Assembly (NCBI RefSeq): GCF_001540865.1
Contig: NC_033638.1
Coordinates: forward strand, 10,059,315 to 10,123,314
DNA from: Ananas comosus
Taxonomy: Eukaryota; Streptophyta; Magnoliopsida; Poales; Bromeliaceae
DNA length: 64,000 nucleotides
Direction of reading: 5' to 3'
Position 1 is the first letter of the stretch; each line of letters opens with the position of its first letter. The position numbers and the translations under genes are program-made. Positions 1 to 10,865 of this stretch are shown in pieces. Under the pieces are notes generated by a model. It did not search any database and was not told the origin of the DNA. It worked only from the letters and a program-made list of their open reading frames with translations.

Positions 1-460
1 GGTCGACTTTACGCGCGGATCGAGCAATAAACAGCAGCTGTTACTTATGCTATATATACTAGTTTCTTCTTGTATTGTCTTATTATACCTTCTTAAACTA
101 GTAATGTAATAAATACTTGGTTTGGATTCCAGTGTGTTGTTGACATTATAAAATGATTCTGTATGTTAATGTTTTTTGTCCTTATAAACTTTGCTTATAT
201 TGTGGTTGATTTGGGTACAAGTACTGCTCAGTGTTGTTTGGTTGTGATGTTGATTGAATAATGTATTTCTCCATCTCCTTTTCCCTTCAAAGGAGGCTTC
301 CAATTTGTTTGGTCAATTTAATTATTAATATAGTCCCTTCTTAAAAAAAATTGGTTCGTGATCGTGGCTTCAAAAAATTACTATTAGAATTTAATTGTAA
401 CGCTAACCAACTTTTTGGTAAAATATTAATGAACGATTAAGAGGTGAAATATTTTTTTTT
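1..460 (+). repeat. Direct repeat of the GSTL 3' flank, first copy
   Basis: This stretch is nearly identical to 6701-7155, which lies just downstream of GSTL gene A. Both begin with the same GTCGACTTTACGCGCGGA string and share a poly(A)-type AATAAA at the same place (27-32 here, 6727-6732 there). I see about a dozen substitutions and small indels before homology fades near 460. The simplest reading is that the 3' end of another GSTL gene lies immediately left of the window. No coding exon is visible here. Confidence 0.85.
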
Positions 461-628
461 GAAAAGTTAGCGTGACATCCGCTTCATTTATCGAAGAAGT
501 GAATTAAAGAAGGGAATTAAACTATAGAAAAATGAAGAAGTGAATTAAAGAAGCGAATTAAACTATAGGGACGAATGGAGCGGGAAAAAAAAAAAAAAAA
601 AACAGTCCCACACATTGTTCATATGCAG

Positions 629-795
629 TTTTTTTTTTTTTTTTTTTTGAGATAGATAACACGCTACATTTAAAAATAAATTTAGCTGAAAATATAAATC
701 AGCTAGAATTCGAATTTTAATCTTGAATATCAACCACCGAACTCTTCGTAACTTGCTATAGTTACAGTCGGTGATTCGTAAGCAGTTAATCTCTA
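629..795 (-). mobile_element. SINE-like repeat, copy 1
   Basis: Read on the minus strand this has a tRNA-like 5' part, with a box A-like GCAAGT segment and a box B-like AATTCGAATTCT, followed by a body and an A-tail seen as the T-run at 629-648 on the plus strand. It matches the copies at 18383-18521, 19930-20065, 27890-28055 and 58408-58615 in order and orientation. It lies upstream of the GSTL promoter and is diverged. Its exact ends are uncertain. Confidence 0.6.
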
Positions 796-924
796 AATAG
801 AAGTGAATTAAGCCGATTTTGTTGGCTCCAAATAGTACAGGTTCATAGAACGATTTTTCTCTTTTTTTTTTAAAAAAAAATCCTTTGCTAACTATTTAGA
901 ACGCATGATACGGCCAATTACTTC

Positions 925-1036
925 ATTTTGTCGTCACCACTGACGCATCCACGCCCAAATCCACTCCTCTTCCTGTCTCTTCCATGCAATTCGACCCACA
1001 ACCTCCGTATATATATCTCACCGCTCACCTCCTTGT
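925..1036 (+). promoter_or_regulatory. GSTL core promoter, copy of the gene A promoter
   Basis: This block is about 90 percent identical by eye to 3600-3700, directly upstream of GSTL gene A. It contains a TATATATAT box near 1008-1016. In the gene A copy the leader runs straight from this block to the ATG. Here about 1.5 kb of unrelated DNA separates it from exon 1 of the truncated GSTL copy, so the promoter is displaced. Confidence 0.6.
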
Positions 1037-1039
1037 AAT

Positions 1040-1660
1040 AGAAATAGTAGTAACAGAAGAGGTCAGTAAAAATGGAAACTTTACAAAATAAAGGAGAGAG
1101 AGGCGGCGGCAGCGAGTTGAGGAAGGCGGAGTCTGACGGAGCAGCCTGGCGAGAAGAGGTCCGGGCGGAGCACTGGCGCGAGCTCGGGTGGAGCTCCGGC
1201 GGCGTGAGGGCGCTCGGGTGGAACTCCGGCGGAGCTAGGCATCCTCAGAGCTCGGAGAGGGCGATGGGAGTTAGAGAAGGGAGAAAGGCGAAGGGGGAAA
1301 TGGAAGTAGCTCTTGCGGGTCGGGGTGGCAGTCTTCCGGAGCGGAGGAAAAAGGCGAACCCACTATCCGCCGGGTTGCGGATGGTGCGGAGAAGAACGAA
1401 CCGGCGCCCGCTTACCATTTACCAGTGGATCGGGCGACCCAGTTCTCGGGTCGGGGGGAATTTGCGAACCCAAGACCCGCCGGGTGGAGGATAGTGCAGA
1501 GAAGGCGACCCGATATCCACTTACCGGTGACAACGAGTTCATGGACCAGTGAAGCCCAACTCGAGACCCACATCCCCATCAAACTTAGCCGATTACTCAT
1601 TTTATTAACTTTTGCAACTTAGCTCACTATTTCTATAATTTTTGCATTTCAGTATATGTA
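1040..1660. other. GC-rich insertion with internal tandem repeats
   Basis: This GC-rich segment interrupts the GSTL promoter-leader sequence that is continuous in the gene A copy (3600-3767). An open frame of 140 codons at 1072-1494 is rich in Arg, Gly and Glu and resembles no family I know. Two repeat periods are visible: a 30-bp unit around 1182 and 1212 (GCTCGGGTGG), and a 110-bp unit in which 1353-1396 recurs at 1463-1506. Repeats plus skewed composition suggest captured or transposon-derived DNA rather than a gene. The 3' boundary is taken where the foldback element begins. Confidence 0.45.
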
Positions 1661-1672
1661 AAGGGGAGTATA

Positions 1673-2259
1673 GGGCTTTTTTTGCAAATAGCCCCCTTAC
1701 AAATTTTTTTTTTTAAATTTGGCACTGTCAAAAATTTATTTGCAAAAATAGCCCTGGCCCCGCCACGCAAGCGCCACGTCAGCGCCACGCGGGCGGGGCT
1801 GGGCTGGGCCAGATGGTTAAGTTGAATACGGTGAACCATTCACCGTGTTCAATACAAAATTTTTGTATTAGACACGGTGAATCATTCACCGTGTCCAATA
1901 CAAAATAGCTAAAATCGAAATATTTGTATTGGACACGGTGAACCATTCACCGTGTCCAATACAAATAATTAGACACGGTGAATGGTTCACCGTGTCTAAT
2001 ACAAATACCTCCAACTTAACCATTGTTGGGGTATTTGTATTGGACACGGTGAATCATTCACCGTGTCTAATACAAAAATTTTGTATTGAACACGGTGAAT
2101 GGTTCCCCGTGTTCAATTTAAACATCTGGGCCTGTCCTGTCCGCATGGCGCTGACGTGGCTCTGACGTGGCAGGGGCAGGACCATTTTTGCAAATAATTT
2201 TTGGACGGGGCTAATTTTGCAAATAAAATTTGTCAGAAGGCTATTTGCAAAAAAAGCCC
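1673..2259. mobile_element. Foldback/MITE element with six internal palindromes
   Basis: The element has perfect 19-bp terminal inverted repeats, GGGCTTTTTTTGCAAATAG at 1673-1691 and its reverse complement at 2241-2259. The subterminal arms are also inverted and GC-rich, with GCCACG/CGTGGC motifs. The middle holds six copies of a palindrome built on ACGGTGAATCATTCACCGT with flanking GTATTGGAC/GTCCAATAC, at about 1824-1850, 1865-1901, 1925-1962, 1968-2002, 2037-2074 and 2083-2119. No transposase frame is present, so it is non-autonomous. A diverged copy lies at 26837-27237. Confidence 0.8.
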
Positions 2260-2638
2260 GGAAGTATAAGTAATAGCTGTGCAGAGTAAAATATCATTAA
2301 GGAAATGAATTAGTCTATTTTCTTCTCCAAAAGTTCGTCTCCAAACCCTTCTTCTTCTTCTCTACCACTTCTCTACTACTTCTCTTCTCTCCTCTACTTC
2401 TATCTCTATCTCCATCTCTTTACCCACTCTATTTCTGTCACTGTATCTTTCTCTTACCTTTTTTCTTACCTCGATTACATCGGAGTTGCTGGAAACCACC
2501 ATCATCCCCGTCGCCATCCTCACCTCAGCGAATTCTCATCATCGGCGGTTGCGACGAGTCCGGGATATTACACTCCTCACCTTCACCCAACTCCATCAAC
2601 TTAAATTTCTTTTTATTTTCTTCAATTAATTAATCTCA

Positions 2639-3219
2639 ATGGCTGCAGCAGTTAGGTACTATCTCTTCTTCTTTACCAAAAATTGTTTTTATTTAATATT
2701 TTTTTGAGGGTTCGATGACGTTGATTCTTTTCTTTCTAAATCAATATGATTTTGATTTTATATTATATGAAAAATGTGTAATGTTTTTATTTAAATTTGT
2801 ATTGTATAGCTCTGCGAAGGAGGTTCTTCCTCCTCCTCTAACCTCTGAATCAGAACCACCTAATCTCTTTGATGGAACCACCAGGTAATTTGTTATCCTC
2901 TAGTTAAAGCCTATTATTGTAAGGCTAATTTTTTCTTTTTTAACTTAATTGGTTATGCTATGAAGGTTGTACATATCTTATACATGCCCATATGCGCAGC
3001 GCACCTGGATTGCGAGGAACTATAAGGTGATTACTTGGTCTCTCAGATCATCTTAATTTGAATGTTCTAGCACTTCTTACATTTTCTGTATCTAGAATTA
3101 ATCTCGAGCTCTTAATTATGTTGCTGAAGCAGGGACTGCAGGAGAAGATAAAGTTAGTTCCAATTGATCTGCAAAATAGGCCAGCATGGTACAAGGAGAA
3201 AGTTTACTCTACTAACAAG
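2639..3219 (+). pseudogene. Truncated GSTL copy, exons 1-4 only
   Basis: Four exons match gene A with the same splice phases: 2639-2655, 2810-2884, 2966-3026 and 3133-3219. They encode the N-terminal 80 residues of a lambda GST, including the YTCPYAQR active-site segment with catalytic Cys38. Differences from gene A include Ser for Tyr at residue 7, Asn for His at 24 and Gln for Leu at 67, plus intron indels. Exons 5-10 are absent. Homology with gene A intron 4 continues to 3360 and stops exactly at the N at 3361. Either this is a real partial duplication, a GSTL fragment with no thioredoxin-fold partner domain, or an unjoined haplotype left by assembly. It should not make a working enzyme alone. 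Confidence 0.8.
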
Positions 3220-3361
3220 GTTTGATGCATTTTTCTTCTTCTTCTTCTTTTTTTTTCGTTATGTTATTTCCTTGACGAATTACGGACGTTAAATTAACAT
3301 TCTCTTAATTGTCGAAGAAAAATAATTCACAAAAGAACCTCATGATCAACCCACAAGGTCN

Positions 3362-3592
3362 TTTTATCTTTTCGGAAGCTTTTTCGTTAACATTTCGTTA
3401 AATTATATACAAAAAACTTCAGATAACCATCTATATTTATCGAATATTCACTTTAGTATCTTTTAATTTTAACTTTGTCACTGATTTAAGAAAAAAAAAT
3501 AATAAAATTGATAACAAAAAGAGAAAAACGAAACCACAGGGGGGCAAATTGATACGTTTTAAACCACAGGGGGGTTTTTGAAGTTTTCCCTT
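3362..3592. mobile_element. Partial MITE of the CCACAGG family
   Basis: Just right of the N, sequence unrelated to GSTL ends in GAAACCACAGG and GTTTTTGAAGTTTTCCCTT. This matches the right half of the elements at 43495-43780 and 42897-43151. The expected left half is missing, cut at or near the N. It separates the truncated GSTL copy from the gene A promoter. Confidence 0.5.
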
Positions 3593-3599
3593 AATTTTG

Positions 3600-3766
3600 T
3601 CGTCACCACTGACGCATCCACGCCCAAATCCACTGCTCTTCCAGTCTCTTCCATACGATCCGACCCACAGCCCTCCCTATATATATATCGCACTGCTCAC
3701 CCCTTCACCTTCACCCAACTCCATCAACTTAAATTTCTTTTTATTTTCTTCAATTAATTAATCTCA
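3600..3766 (+). promoter_or_regulatory. GSTL gene A core promoter and leader
   Basis: A TATATATATAT box lies at about 3678-3688, about 80 bases before the ATG at 3767. The leader is short and pyrimidine-rich (TTCACCTTCACCCAACTCC). The same promoter sequence occurs at 925-1036, and the leader plus ATG recurs at 2575-2641. Confidence 0.6.
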
Positions 3767-6297
3767 ATGGCTGCAGCAGTTAGGTACTATCTGTTTTTTA
3801 TTTAATAATTTTTTGATGATTCAATTTTGTTGATTCTTTTCTTTCTAAATCAATATGATTTTGATTTTATATTGTATGAAAAATGTGTAATGTTTGTGTT
3901 TAAATTTGTATTGTGTAGCTATGCGAAAGAGGTGCTTCCTCCTCCTCTAACCTCTGAATCAGAACCACCTCATCTCTTTGATGGAACCACCAGGTAATTT
4001 TGTTATCCTCTAGTTAAAGCCTATTATTTGTAAGGCTAATTTTCTCTTTTTTAACTTAATTGGTTATGCTATGAAGGTTGTACATATCTTATACATGCCC
4101 ATATGCGCAGCGCACCTGGATTGCGAGGAACTATAAGGTGATTACTTGATCTCTCAGATCATCTTAATTTGAATGTTCTAGCACTTCTTACATATTCTGC
4201 ATCTAGAATTAATCTCGAGCTCTTAATTATGTTGCTGAAGCAGGGACTGCAGGAGAAGATAAAGTTAGTTCCAATTGATCTGCTAAATAGGCCAGCATGG
4301 TACAAGGAGAAAGTTTACTCTACTAACAAGGTTTGATGCATTTTTCTTCTTCTTCTTCTTTTTTTTTCGTTATGTTATTTCCTTGACGAATTACGGACGT
4401 TAAATTAACATTCTCTTAATTGTCGAAGAAAAATAATTCACAAAAGAACCTCATGATCAACCCACAAGGTCTTAACCTTTATGCAGTTGTAAGGAAATGT
4501 GCCAATAAAGTGTCAGAACAAGAAAAATTATTAAAGCTTTACAAATTGCAAGGTAGATCAATTTGTTCCGGATTGTAACTACTTATCAATGAGTATATAT
4601 GGAGCTCTAGATCTCTTACAGTTACCTTTGTTGTCTTGAATCAAGAATTGAAAAAAAAAAAATTCTGGTAATTGTTGTTTTGTGTATCATATACGAAATA
4701 ATAGATTTTCTCAGGAACAAATCACGTCTAGGCCGATGCATATCATTCCTCTTTTATGTACCGAGTAGAGAAACTTAACGCGCCATCACTTTTGGTTTGC
4801 GTATAGCTAACCAGTTTTACTCTTTTCAAACTATATTTCATCGAAAAGAACTCACATTTATCTGAGGAATATGCCTCACTAGTACACTTTTTTTTCGAGC
4901 AGGTACCTTCCTTGGAGCACAATAATGAGGTCAAAGGAGAGAGTCTGGATTTGATCAAGTATATCGATAGCCATTTCGAAGGCCCTAAATTGCTCCCTGA
5001 TGTGAGAGAAATAGTCGAAATGAAGCTCGTGTGTTACCGTTATTTTCCACTTCGTAACTTAATTTTCCAAAACATTTGCAGGATCCTGAAAAGCGGCAAT
5101 TTGCTGAGGAACTGCTGTCTTATACTGATACATTCAACAAAGAAGTATTCACAGCATCACGCTCTGAGGGAGAAGTCGATGACAAAGTTGGTGAGAGCCT
5201 TACTGTAACTGATTTAGGTACTCGCGCAGATCAAAAGAATGAGGTTTGGTGTGTTACATACTGATTTTATATATGTGGCGTTCTTCTTCAGCTCCTGAAT
5301 GGGACAAAATAGAAGATGCCCTTTCGAAATTCGATGATGGTCCTTTTTTCCTTGGCCAATTTAGCCTGGTAAGCTAATAATTAGTGACTTCTTTGTTTTT
5401 CACTCGCTTTCAATTGTTCTCGTGGTTAAAATGGCTGATGTATTTGTAATTTATTCTCACTTACATGGATTAACTAAACCAATTTGGATTACGTGAATGG
5501 CTAATTTAAGTAAACTCGAGTAATTAGAATGGCTGGTTTGTTTCTGATATGAGATGATTCAACTGATCAATGTTTTCAAGCATGTAGAGAATCAGGAATG
5601 TAATTTCTTTCGCCTTATAATTATCGAAAACTTTATCAGTTCTTTTCATGGATTTACGTTCTGTAATTTTCTTTTTTTTATTGCAAATATCAGGTGGATA
5701 TAGCATACGCTCCGTTTATTGAAAGGTTCCAGCTTTTCCTTGCGGAGGCAAAGAACTATGACATCACCAAAGGCAGGCCAAAGCTAAAATTATGGATTGA
5801 GGTAACTCGAAACAAAAAAGTATGAGAATGCAGTGCTTATATATTTGAATTGTGTGATATTCCCTTCTCTCTCTCTCTCTCCTTTTCTGTGCTTGAGACA
5901 ATTAGTTCGAACAACGTCTTATATTTATTTGCACTTGTATCTAGTGGAATCATATTCATCTAATAAGTTTTTTGACATTTTGATGTACTGTAATGTTCCT
6001 TTTTCTCCTCCTCTCAAAAATATCAATTCAATTGTTAGTTCATTATTTTAACTCCAATGTAATGTTGTCTTAGGAGTTGAACAAGATTGATGCCTACACG
6101 CAAACGAAACGAGACCCTCAAGAACTACTTGCTCATGCTAAGAAGCTGGGTTTGGTGAGATCCTTGTGCATGGCTAATCCTTCTTTTTCTATTTTGTGTA
6201 TCAAAAAATGCACCTAAACTCAGGTTGTGTATTAACATGATGTGGTTGCATTACCTTTTCTTTTGCTCTGGTGTTTATTTTTCTCCAGATTGCGTGA
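3767..6297 (+). CDS. GSTL: Lambda-class glutathione S-transferase, gene A
   Basis: Ten exons: 3767-3783, 3919-3993, 4077-4137, 4244-4330, 4903-5001, 5082-5190, 5292-5368, 5694-5801, 6074-6154 and 6289-6297 (IA-stop). They join to 723 nt, 240 aa, the usual GSTL length, with GT-AG introns and consistent phases. The N-terminal thioredoxin-like domain (about 30-110) has CPYAQR with Cys38 in place of the Ser/Tyr of classical GSTs. This is the lambda-class hallmark, known to give thiol-transferase or deglutathionylation activity rather than conjugation. The all-alpha C domain spans about 115-235 and includes GPFFLGQFSLVDIAYAPF. No targeting signal is evident, so a cytosolic protein is inferred. AATAAA at 6658-6663 and 6727-6732 are candidate poly(A) signals. 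Its relatives are the truncated copy upstream and gene B downstream. Confidence 0.93.
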
Positions 6298-7339
6298 AGA
6301 CTCCTCTCTCTCTTTCTCAGAATACTCTTTGGTTTCTGCAGGTTAATTAGAAGCTAAACTTTACCTTTCTTCTTTCATATCCAGTTTTGCTATCATTAAC
6401 ACCTCCATGAACTCGCAAGCGGAAGCTGCGATCCAAAACTCTTCTTAGTATTTCTGACAAAATCCCGTAATCTTAATTTGGGAAGAAGTGGAAGATGTAA
6501 AAAATGGATAATATTTTCTCTCAAATTTTGTTTTCTGATTAGTTATTACCAGATCACTTGCTCTGTGATGAATTCTGTCATGTATATGATCGAAAAATTT
6601 TGCTTAATTACTGATTAATCAGTGCTGATGAATGCAGATATCGCGCATATGATTACGAATAAAGCGACAGTCACTGTTAGTCCTTGATTCTGCCCTGATT
6701 CGGTCGACTTTACGCGCGGATCAAGCAATAAACAGCAGCTGTTACTTATGCTATATATACTAGTTTCTTCTTGTATTGTCTTATTATACCTTCTTAAACT
6801 AGTAATGTAATAAATACTTGGTTTGGATTCCAGTGTGTTGTTGACATTATAAAATGATTCTCTATGTTAATGTTTTTTGTCCTTATAAAATTTGCTAATA
6901 TTGTGGTTGATTTGGGTACAAGTACTGCTCAGTGTTGTTTGGTTGTGATGTGGATTGAATAATGTATTTCTCCATCTCCTTTTCCCTTCAAAGGAGGTTT
7001 CCAATTTCTTTGGTCAATTTAATTATTAATACAGTACCTTCTAAAAAAAAAAATTGGTTCGTGATCGTGGCTTAAAAAAATTTCTATTAGAATTTCATTG
7101 TCACACTAACCAACTTTTTGGTAAAATATTAATGAATGATTAAGAGATGAAATATTTATTTACTTTTTTGATAAAAATTACTAAAGCTAACGAAAAATAA
7201 ATAAAATTAAAAAAATGTTAGTTGAGAAATTTAAATCTGAAAAAAAAATAAAGGTGTTGGATTTTCACTCTCTATAGTCCGTACATTTCACTTACCAACA
7301 ATAAAAAATAATAATAATAATTAGCCCATTTCAAAAAGC

Positions 7340-7466
7340 TATATACATGAGGGGTCTACATACATTCATGCTAAGCAGTATCCTCACCAACTCTCTCCTC
7401 TCTCCCTTCGTTACTCTCAACTCTTCCACTCTAACAAGAATCTAATCGAACTCTGTGTTTAAATCC
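7340..7466 (+). promoter_or_regulatory. GSTL gene B TATA box and leader
   Basis: TATATA at 7340-7345 lies about 120 bases before the ATG, followed by a CT-rich leader (CTCTCCTCTCTCCC). Unlike the exons, this promoter does not match the one shared by gene A and the truncated copy, so gene B may be regulated differently. Confidence 0.5.
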
Positions 7467-10400
7467 ATGTTGACCCCTGCAAGTTTTAGGTAATCTCTCT
7501 CAGATCCTTCATACTAATTGTGAGAAATTTTGATTTTTTTTTTTTTTGAGTAAACAGGGATATACCTATTTGTGATGGAATAAAGGTAGAGAAATTTTGA
7601 TATTTATCTACGTTTTTTTGTCGTTGAGCAACCCATTAAATCCCAAAAAAAGTCCGCAAAAAAAAAAAACTTCTTTTTGACCGATTTTTTTGTGAAAAAA
7701 GTTTCAATTTTGAGATTTGGGTTTCGCGGTTACAAATTTCTCGTAATCATTTTGTTGAACTAATCGAGTTCATAAGGTTTATAATTATTCTTTTTTTTGG
7801 GTGATATTGTGATTTTGTTGGTGTAGTTTTGCGAAGGAGGTTCTCCCCCCTTCTTTGGATTCTGCATCTGAGCCACCTAATCTCTTTGATGGGACTACCA
7901 GGTACTTAGTTTAATTATACTTGTTATTATTTTTTCTCTTTAACTTTTCCTTTTTTATAATTAATTTCTAAGCTTTAATCTTTGTTTTGGGTTGATTTTT
8001 ATAGGTTGTACATAGCCTATGTGTGCCCATATGCCCAACGTACCTGGATTGCTAGAAACTATAAGGTAGTATTTACTATTCACCTTTATTTCCTCTCAGC
8101 ATTTTGCAATTTTATTGACATTTTCATGAAGTTTTGATTTTCTCTTTTTTTTTTTATTTGTGTTGTTTTACTAATTTGAGTTAAGGATTCGTTTAAATTA
8201 ACTGCAGTTCTTAACAGTTAATGAAATCCACCATTAGCTGGAAAAGTGTCTACACAGAATCACCGGAAAACTCTACATAATTGACGAAAATAACACAAAA
8301 AAATCAATAGTTGAGGCCTAAGGGGAATGCTAATCCAAAGAAAAATAGTTAAAAATGGCGTATAGTGGAAGGGTGGGTCTTAGCAAGCTTTTATCTTTCT
8401 TGTTGTAAATTAGCTGTTCTTACCAATGCTTTCTCGAGAAGCAGGGATTGCAGGAAAAGATCAAATTGGTTCCCCTTATTTTGGAAGACAGGCCAGTGTG
8501 GTACAAGGAAAAGGTCCACCCTGCAAACAAGGTTCGGTGCCATAAATTAGTATGATCGATTTCTGATACCAGTCGCGTACACTCTTATCTCAGAATCTTC
8601 TTTGCAGCATAGGTTGCACCATATGATATTTTCATGTTGCATATAATAAATGATGATGCATTATTGCGGTAATGACATTTCCGACAGTTATTTTCCTGTC
8701 CAAACTCGGTAAACAAAGGATTATTAGAAATGATTGAGGTTGAAAAACATTGGTACTTGCAATATAATCCTGTGATCAAAGCATAACTCAGTGCCCATGG
8801 TTTAAAGATGATCAGAAAGCATCATATACTAAGTTGTATTCTACGGAAAATTTAAAGATATTAAGATTCTATGACATATCTTAGAGATATCAGATTATCA
8901 GTTTGCATAACCCATGTCAATAACAACATTACATATTAGTATTATGTGGTGAAGTGATCAACCTTGGCTGTAGTTCTAAAGGTCATATGCTTCAGTGAAA
9001 TATATCTCCTATTAATGCACATTTCATTTAGTGTGATATAGCTACCTGCATGGTCATCTTTATTTCTTAAGTAGTTCATCACACCTAATTTTTACAGATT
9101 CTCTTGAATTATACTACAGCTTACGATATTTTTCCAACAGGTTCCTGCTCTAGAACATAAGAATGAAGTCAGAGGAGAAAGTCTGGATTTGGTAAAATAT
9201 ATAGATGCTAATTTCGAAGGCCCCGCACTGCTTCCAGATGTAAGAGATGAACAATTTTCGTCTTATTATAATTGCGTATGTTTTTTTTACAAGTTATCTG
9301 ATATGTGACTTGCTGATATACTGTAGGAACCCGCAAAGCGACAGCTTGCAGAGGAGCTGCTCACATACAGTGATGCGTTCAACCACGTTATGTACAGCGC
9401 ATTGCCTCAGAAGGGAGATGTGGATGCTTCAGTTGGTAAGGAGGAGCTCTTTATTTTACTCTGCAAGAAAGAAACGCTCTTGACTCTCCAAATTAACCTT
9501 TCAAATCGGCACAAAACTGTTCCTGTTGAACTCTATCACTTCTTTTGTCTCTTTGGTAGATGCCGCCTTTGACAAACTGGAAGACGCCCTTTCACAGTTC
9601 GCTGATGGTCCCTTTTTCCTTGGACAGTTCAGTCTTGTATGTACTTAGCTTCTCTAGTACCATGTATAACCTTCTTCTGATGATTTTGGATGATATGAGC
9701 TCATTTCATCACCGCAAAATACTTGAATTTATGTATTTAATATGATTTTGGTAGTTTTTCAGGAGTAAGTTCTAAACTTCATAATAGCTGTTTTGCTATA
9801 TGAATTTAATAAGCAGAAACTGTAGTTAAGCCCGAATTCACAAATTTGTTCTTAGTGGTAAAGATTGTACATCTCAATTACATTTTCCAGTGTTATGTTT
9901 GTATTCAGAAGTTAAATGAAATTGTTGTTACCCCAGGAATACTTACAGAGTGACGAGAAATCGAAATTTACAATGCTTTAATTTCTTATTACTGACAAAG
10001 ATATTTTTGTCAGGTGGATATTGCGTATGCTCCCTTTGTTGAAAGGTTTCAGACTTTCTTTTCTGACGTTAAAAACTATGACATCACAAAAGGCAGGCCC
10101 AAGCTGTTGCTATGGATTGAGGTACATTTAACATAGTATGATCAATATAATTCCTATGTTAATGCATCAATACACTCTATTTATGCATTCTGTGTTGCAT
10201 TATTGATTCTAATGTGATGCTGCGGTACGATCTGATCTTCCAAAGTTTATTAAAGTAAAAGCTCATGCAATTTGGGAGGAAACCTTTGAGACATTTGTAC
10301 ATATAGACCATGTAAATGGCAACTTTTGGTTTAGGAAATTCATTTTCAATTTTCAAGGCATAGAGCTCACAAAGAGACAAAAGAAGGCCAATTCTTATAC

Positions 10401-10755
10401 AAATCCATTTTTTACATTCAACGTATAAATATCATATGTATGTTGCAGAAATAAATGATAACATTTTGTTTCAAACAACCTACTAGTGAGAACTTATATT
10501 AGCATCCCCACATTGCTGATTTTAAGATAAATGCCTTGTTGTTCTTCTTTTAGGAGTTGAACAAGGTTGATGCCTACAAGCAAACCAGGGGTGATCCTCA
10601 GGCGCTTCTTGCTAGGACGAAGAAGAGGTTTGGGGTAAGAATCTTATTATAATACTTTAGTTTCATTACTTCTTTATTCATCTATATAAAATATTACTAA
10701 GACTTGTCTCCTTTCTCAGCACTGAAATTTATTCCTCCTCTTGCAGATTGAATGA
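7467..10755 (+). CDS. GSTL: Lambda-class glutathione S-transferase, gene B
   Basis: Ten exons with the same phases and mostly the same lengths as gene A: 7467-7489, 7827-7901, 8005-8065, 8445-8531, 9141-9239, 9327-9435, 9560-9636, 10014-10121, 10554-10634 and 10747-10755 (IE-stop). Total is 729 nt, 242 aa. Catalytic Cys40 sits in YVCPYAQR. The C-terminal domain has the conserved GPFFLGQFSLVDIAYAPF. Compared with gene A, exon 1 is 6 nt longer (MLTPASF- versus MAAAV-), and exon 6 differs most. The divergence marks it as an older paralogue, not an assembly duplicate. The expected role is reductive deglutathionylation of flavonols or other small thiols, and this is inferred from the family. An AATAAA lies at 10860-10865. 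Confidence 0.93.
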
Positions 10756-10865
10756 AATCTCCTCCTTTCTGTGGTGTATCGAAGTAGTTTTCTCTATCGC
10801 AACTTAATAATGTTATGTCCAGTTGCCCCAAACTTTGTTAATGGCGACTGTAAAATGAGAATAAA

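Noticed and set aside
1072..1494. A 140-codon frame in the GC-rich insert as a gene
   Set aside because: No family resemblance, internal tandem repeats, and a position between a displaced promoter and a truncated gene. Reported as an insert only.
1824..2119. The six palindromes as a CRISPR array
   Set aside because: The units are palindromic and imperfect, spacers are short and themselves parts of the repeat, and they sit within MITE ends in a plant genome. No cas gene is present.
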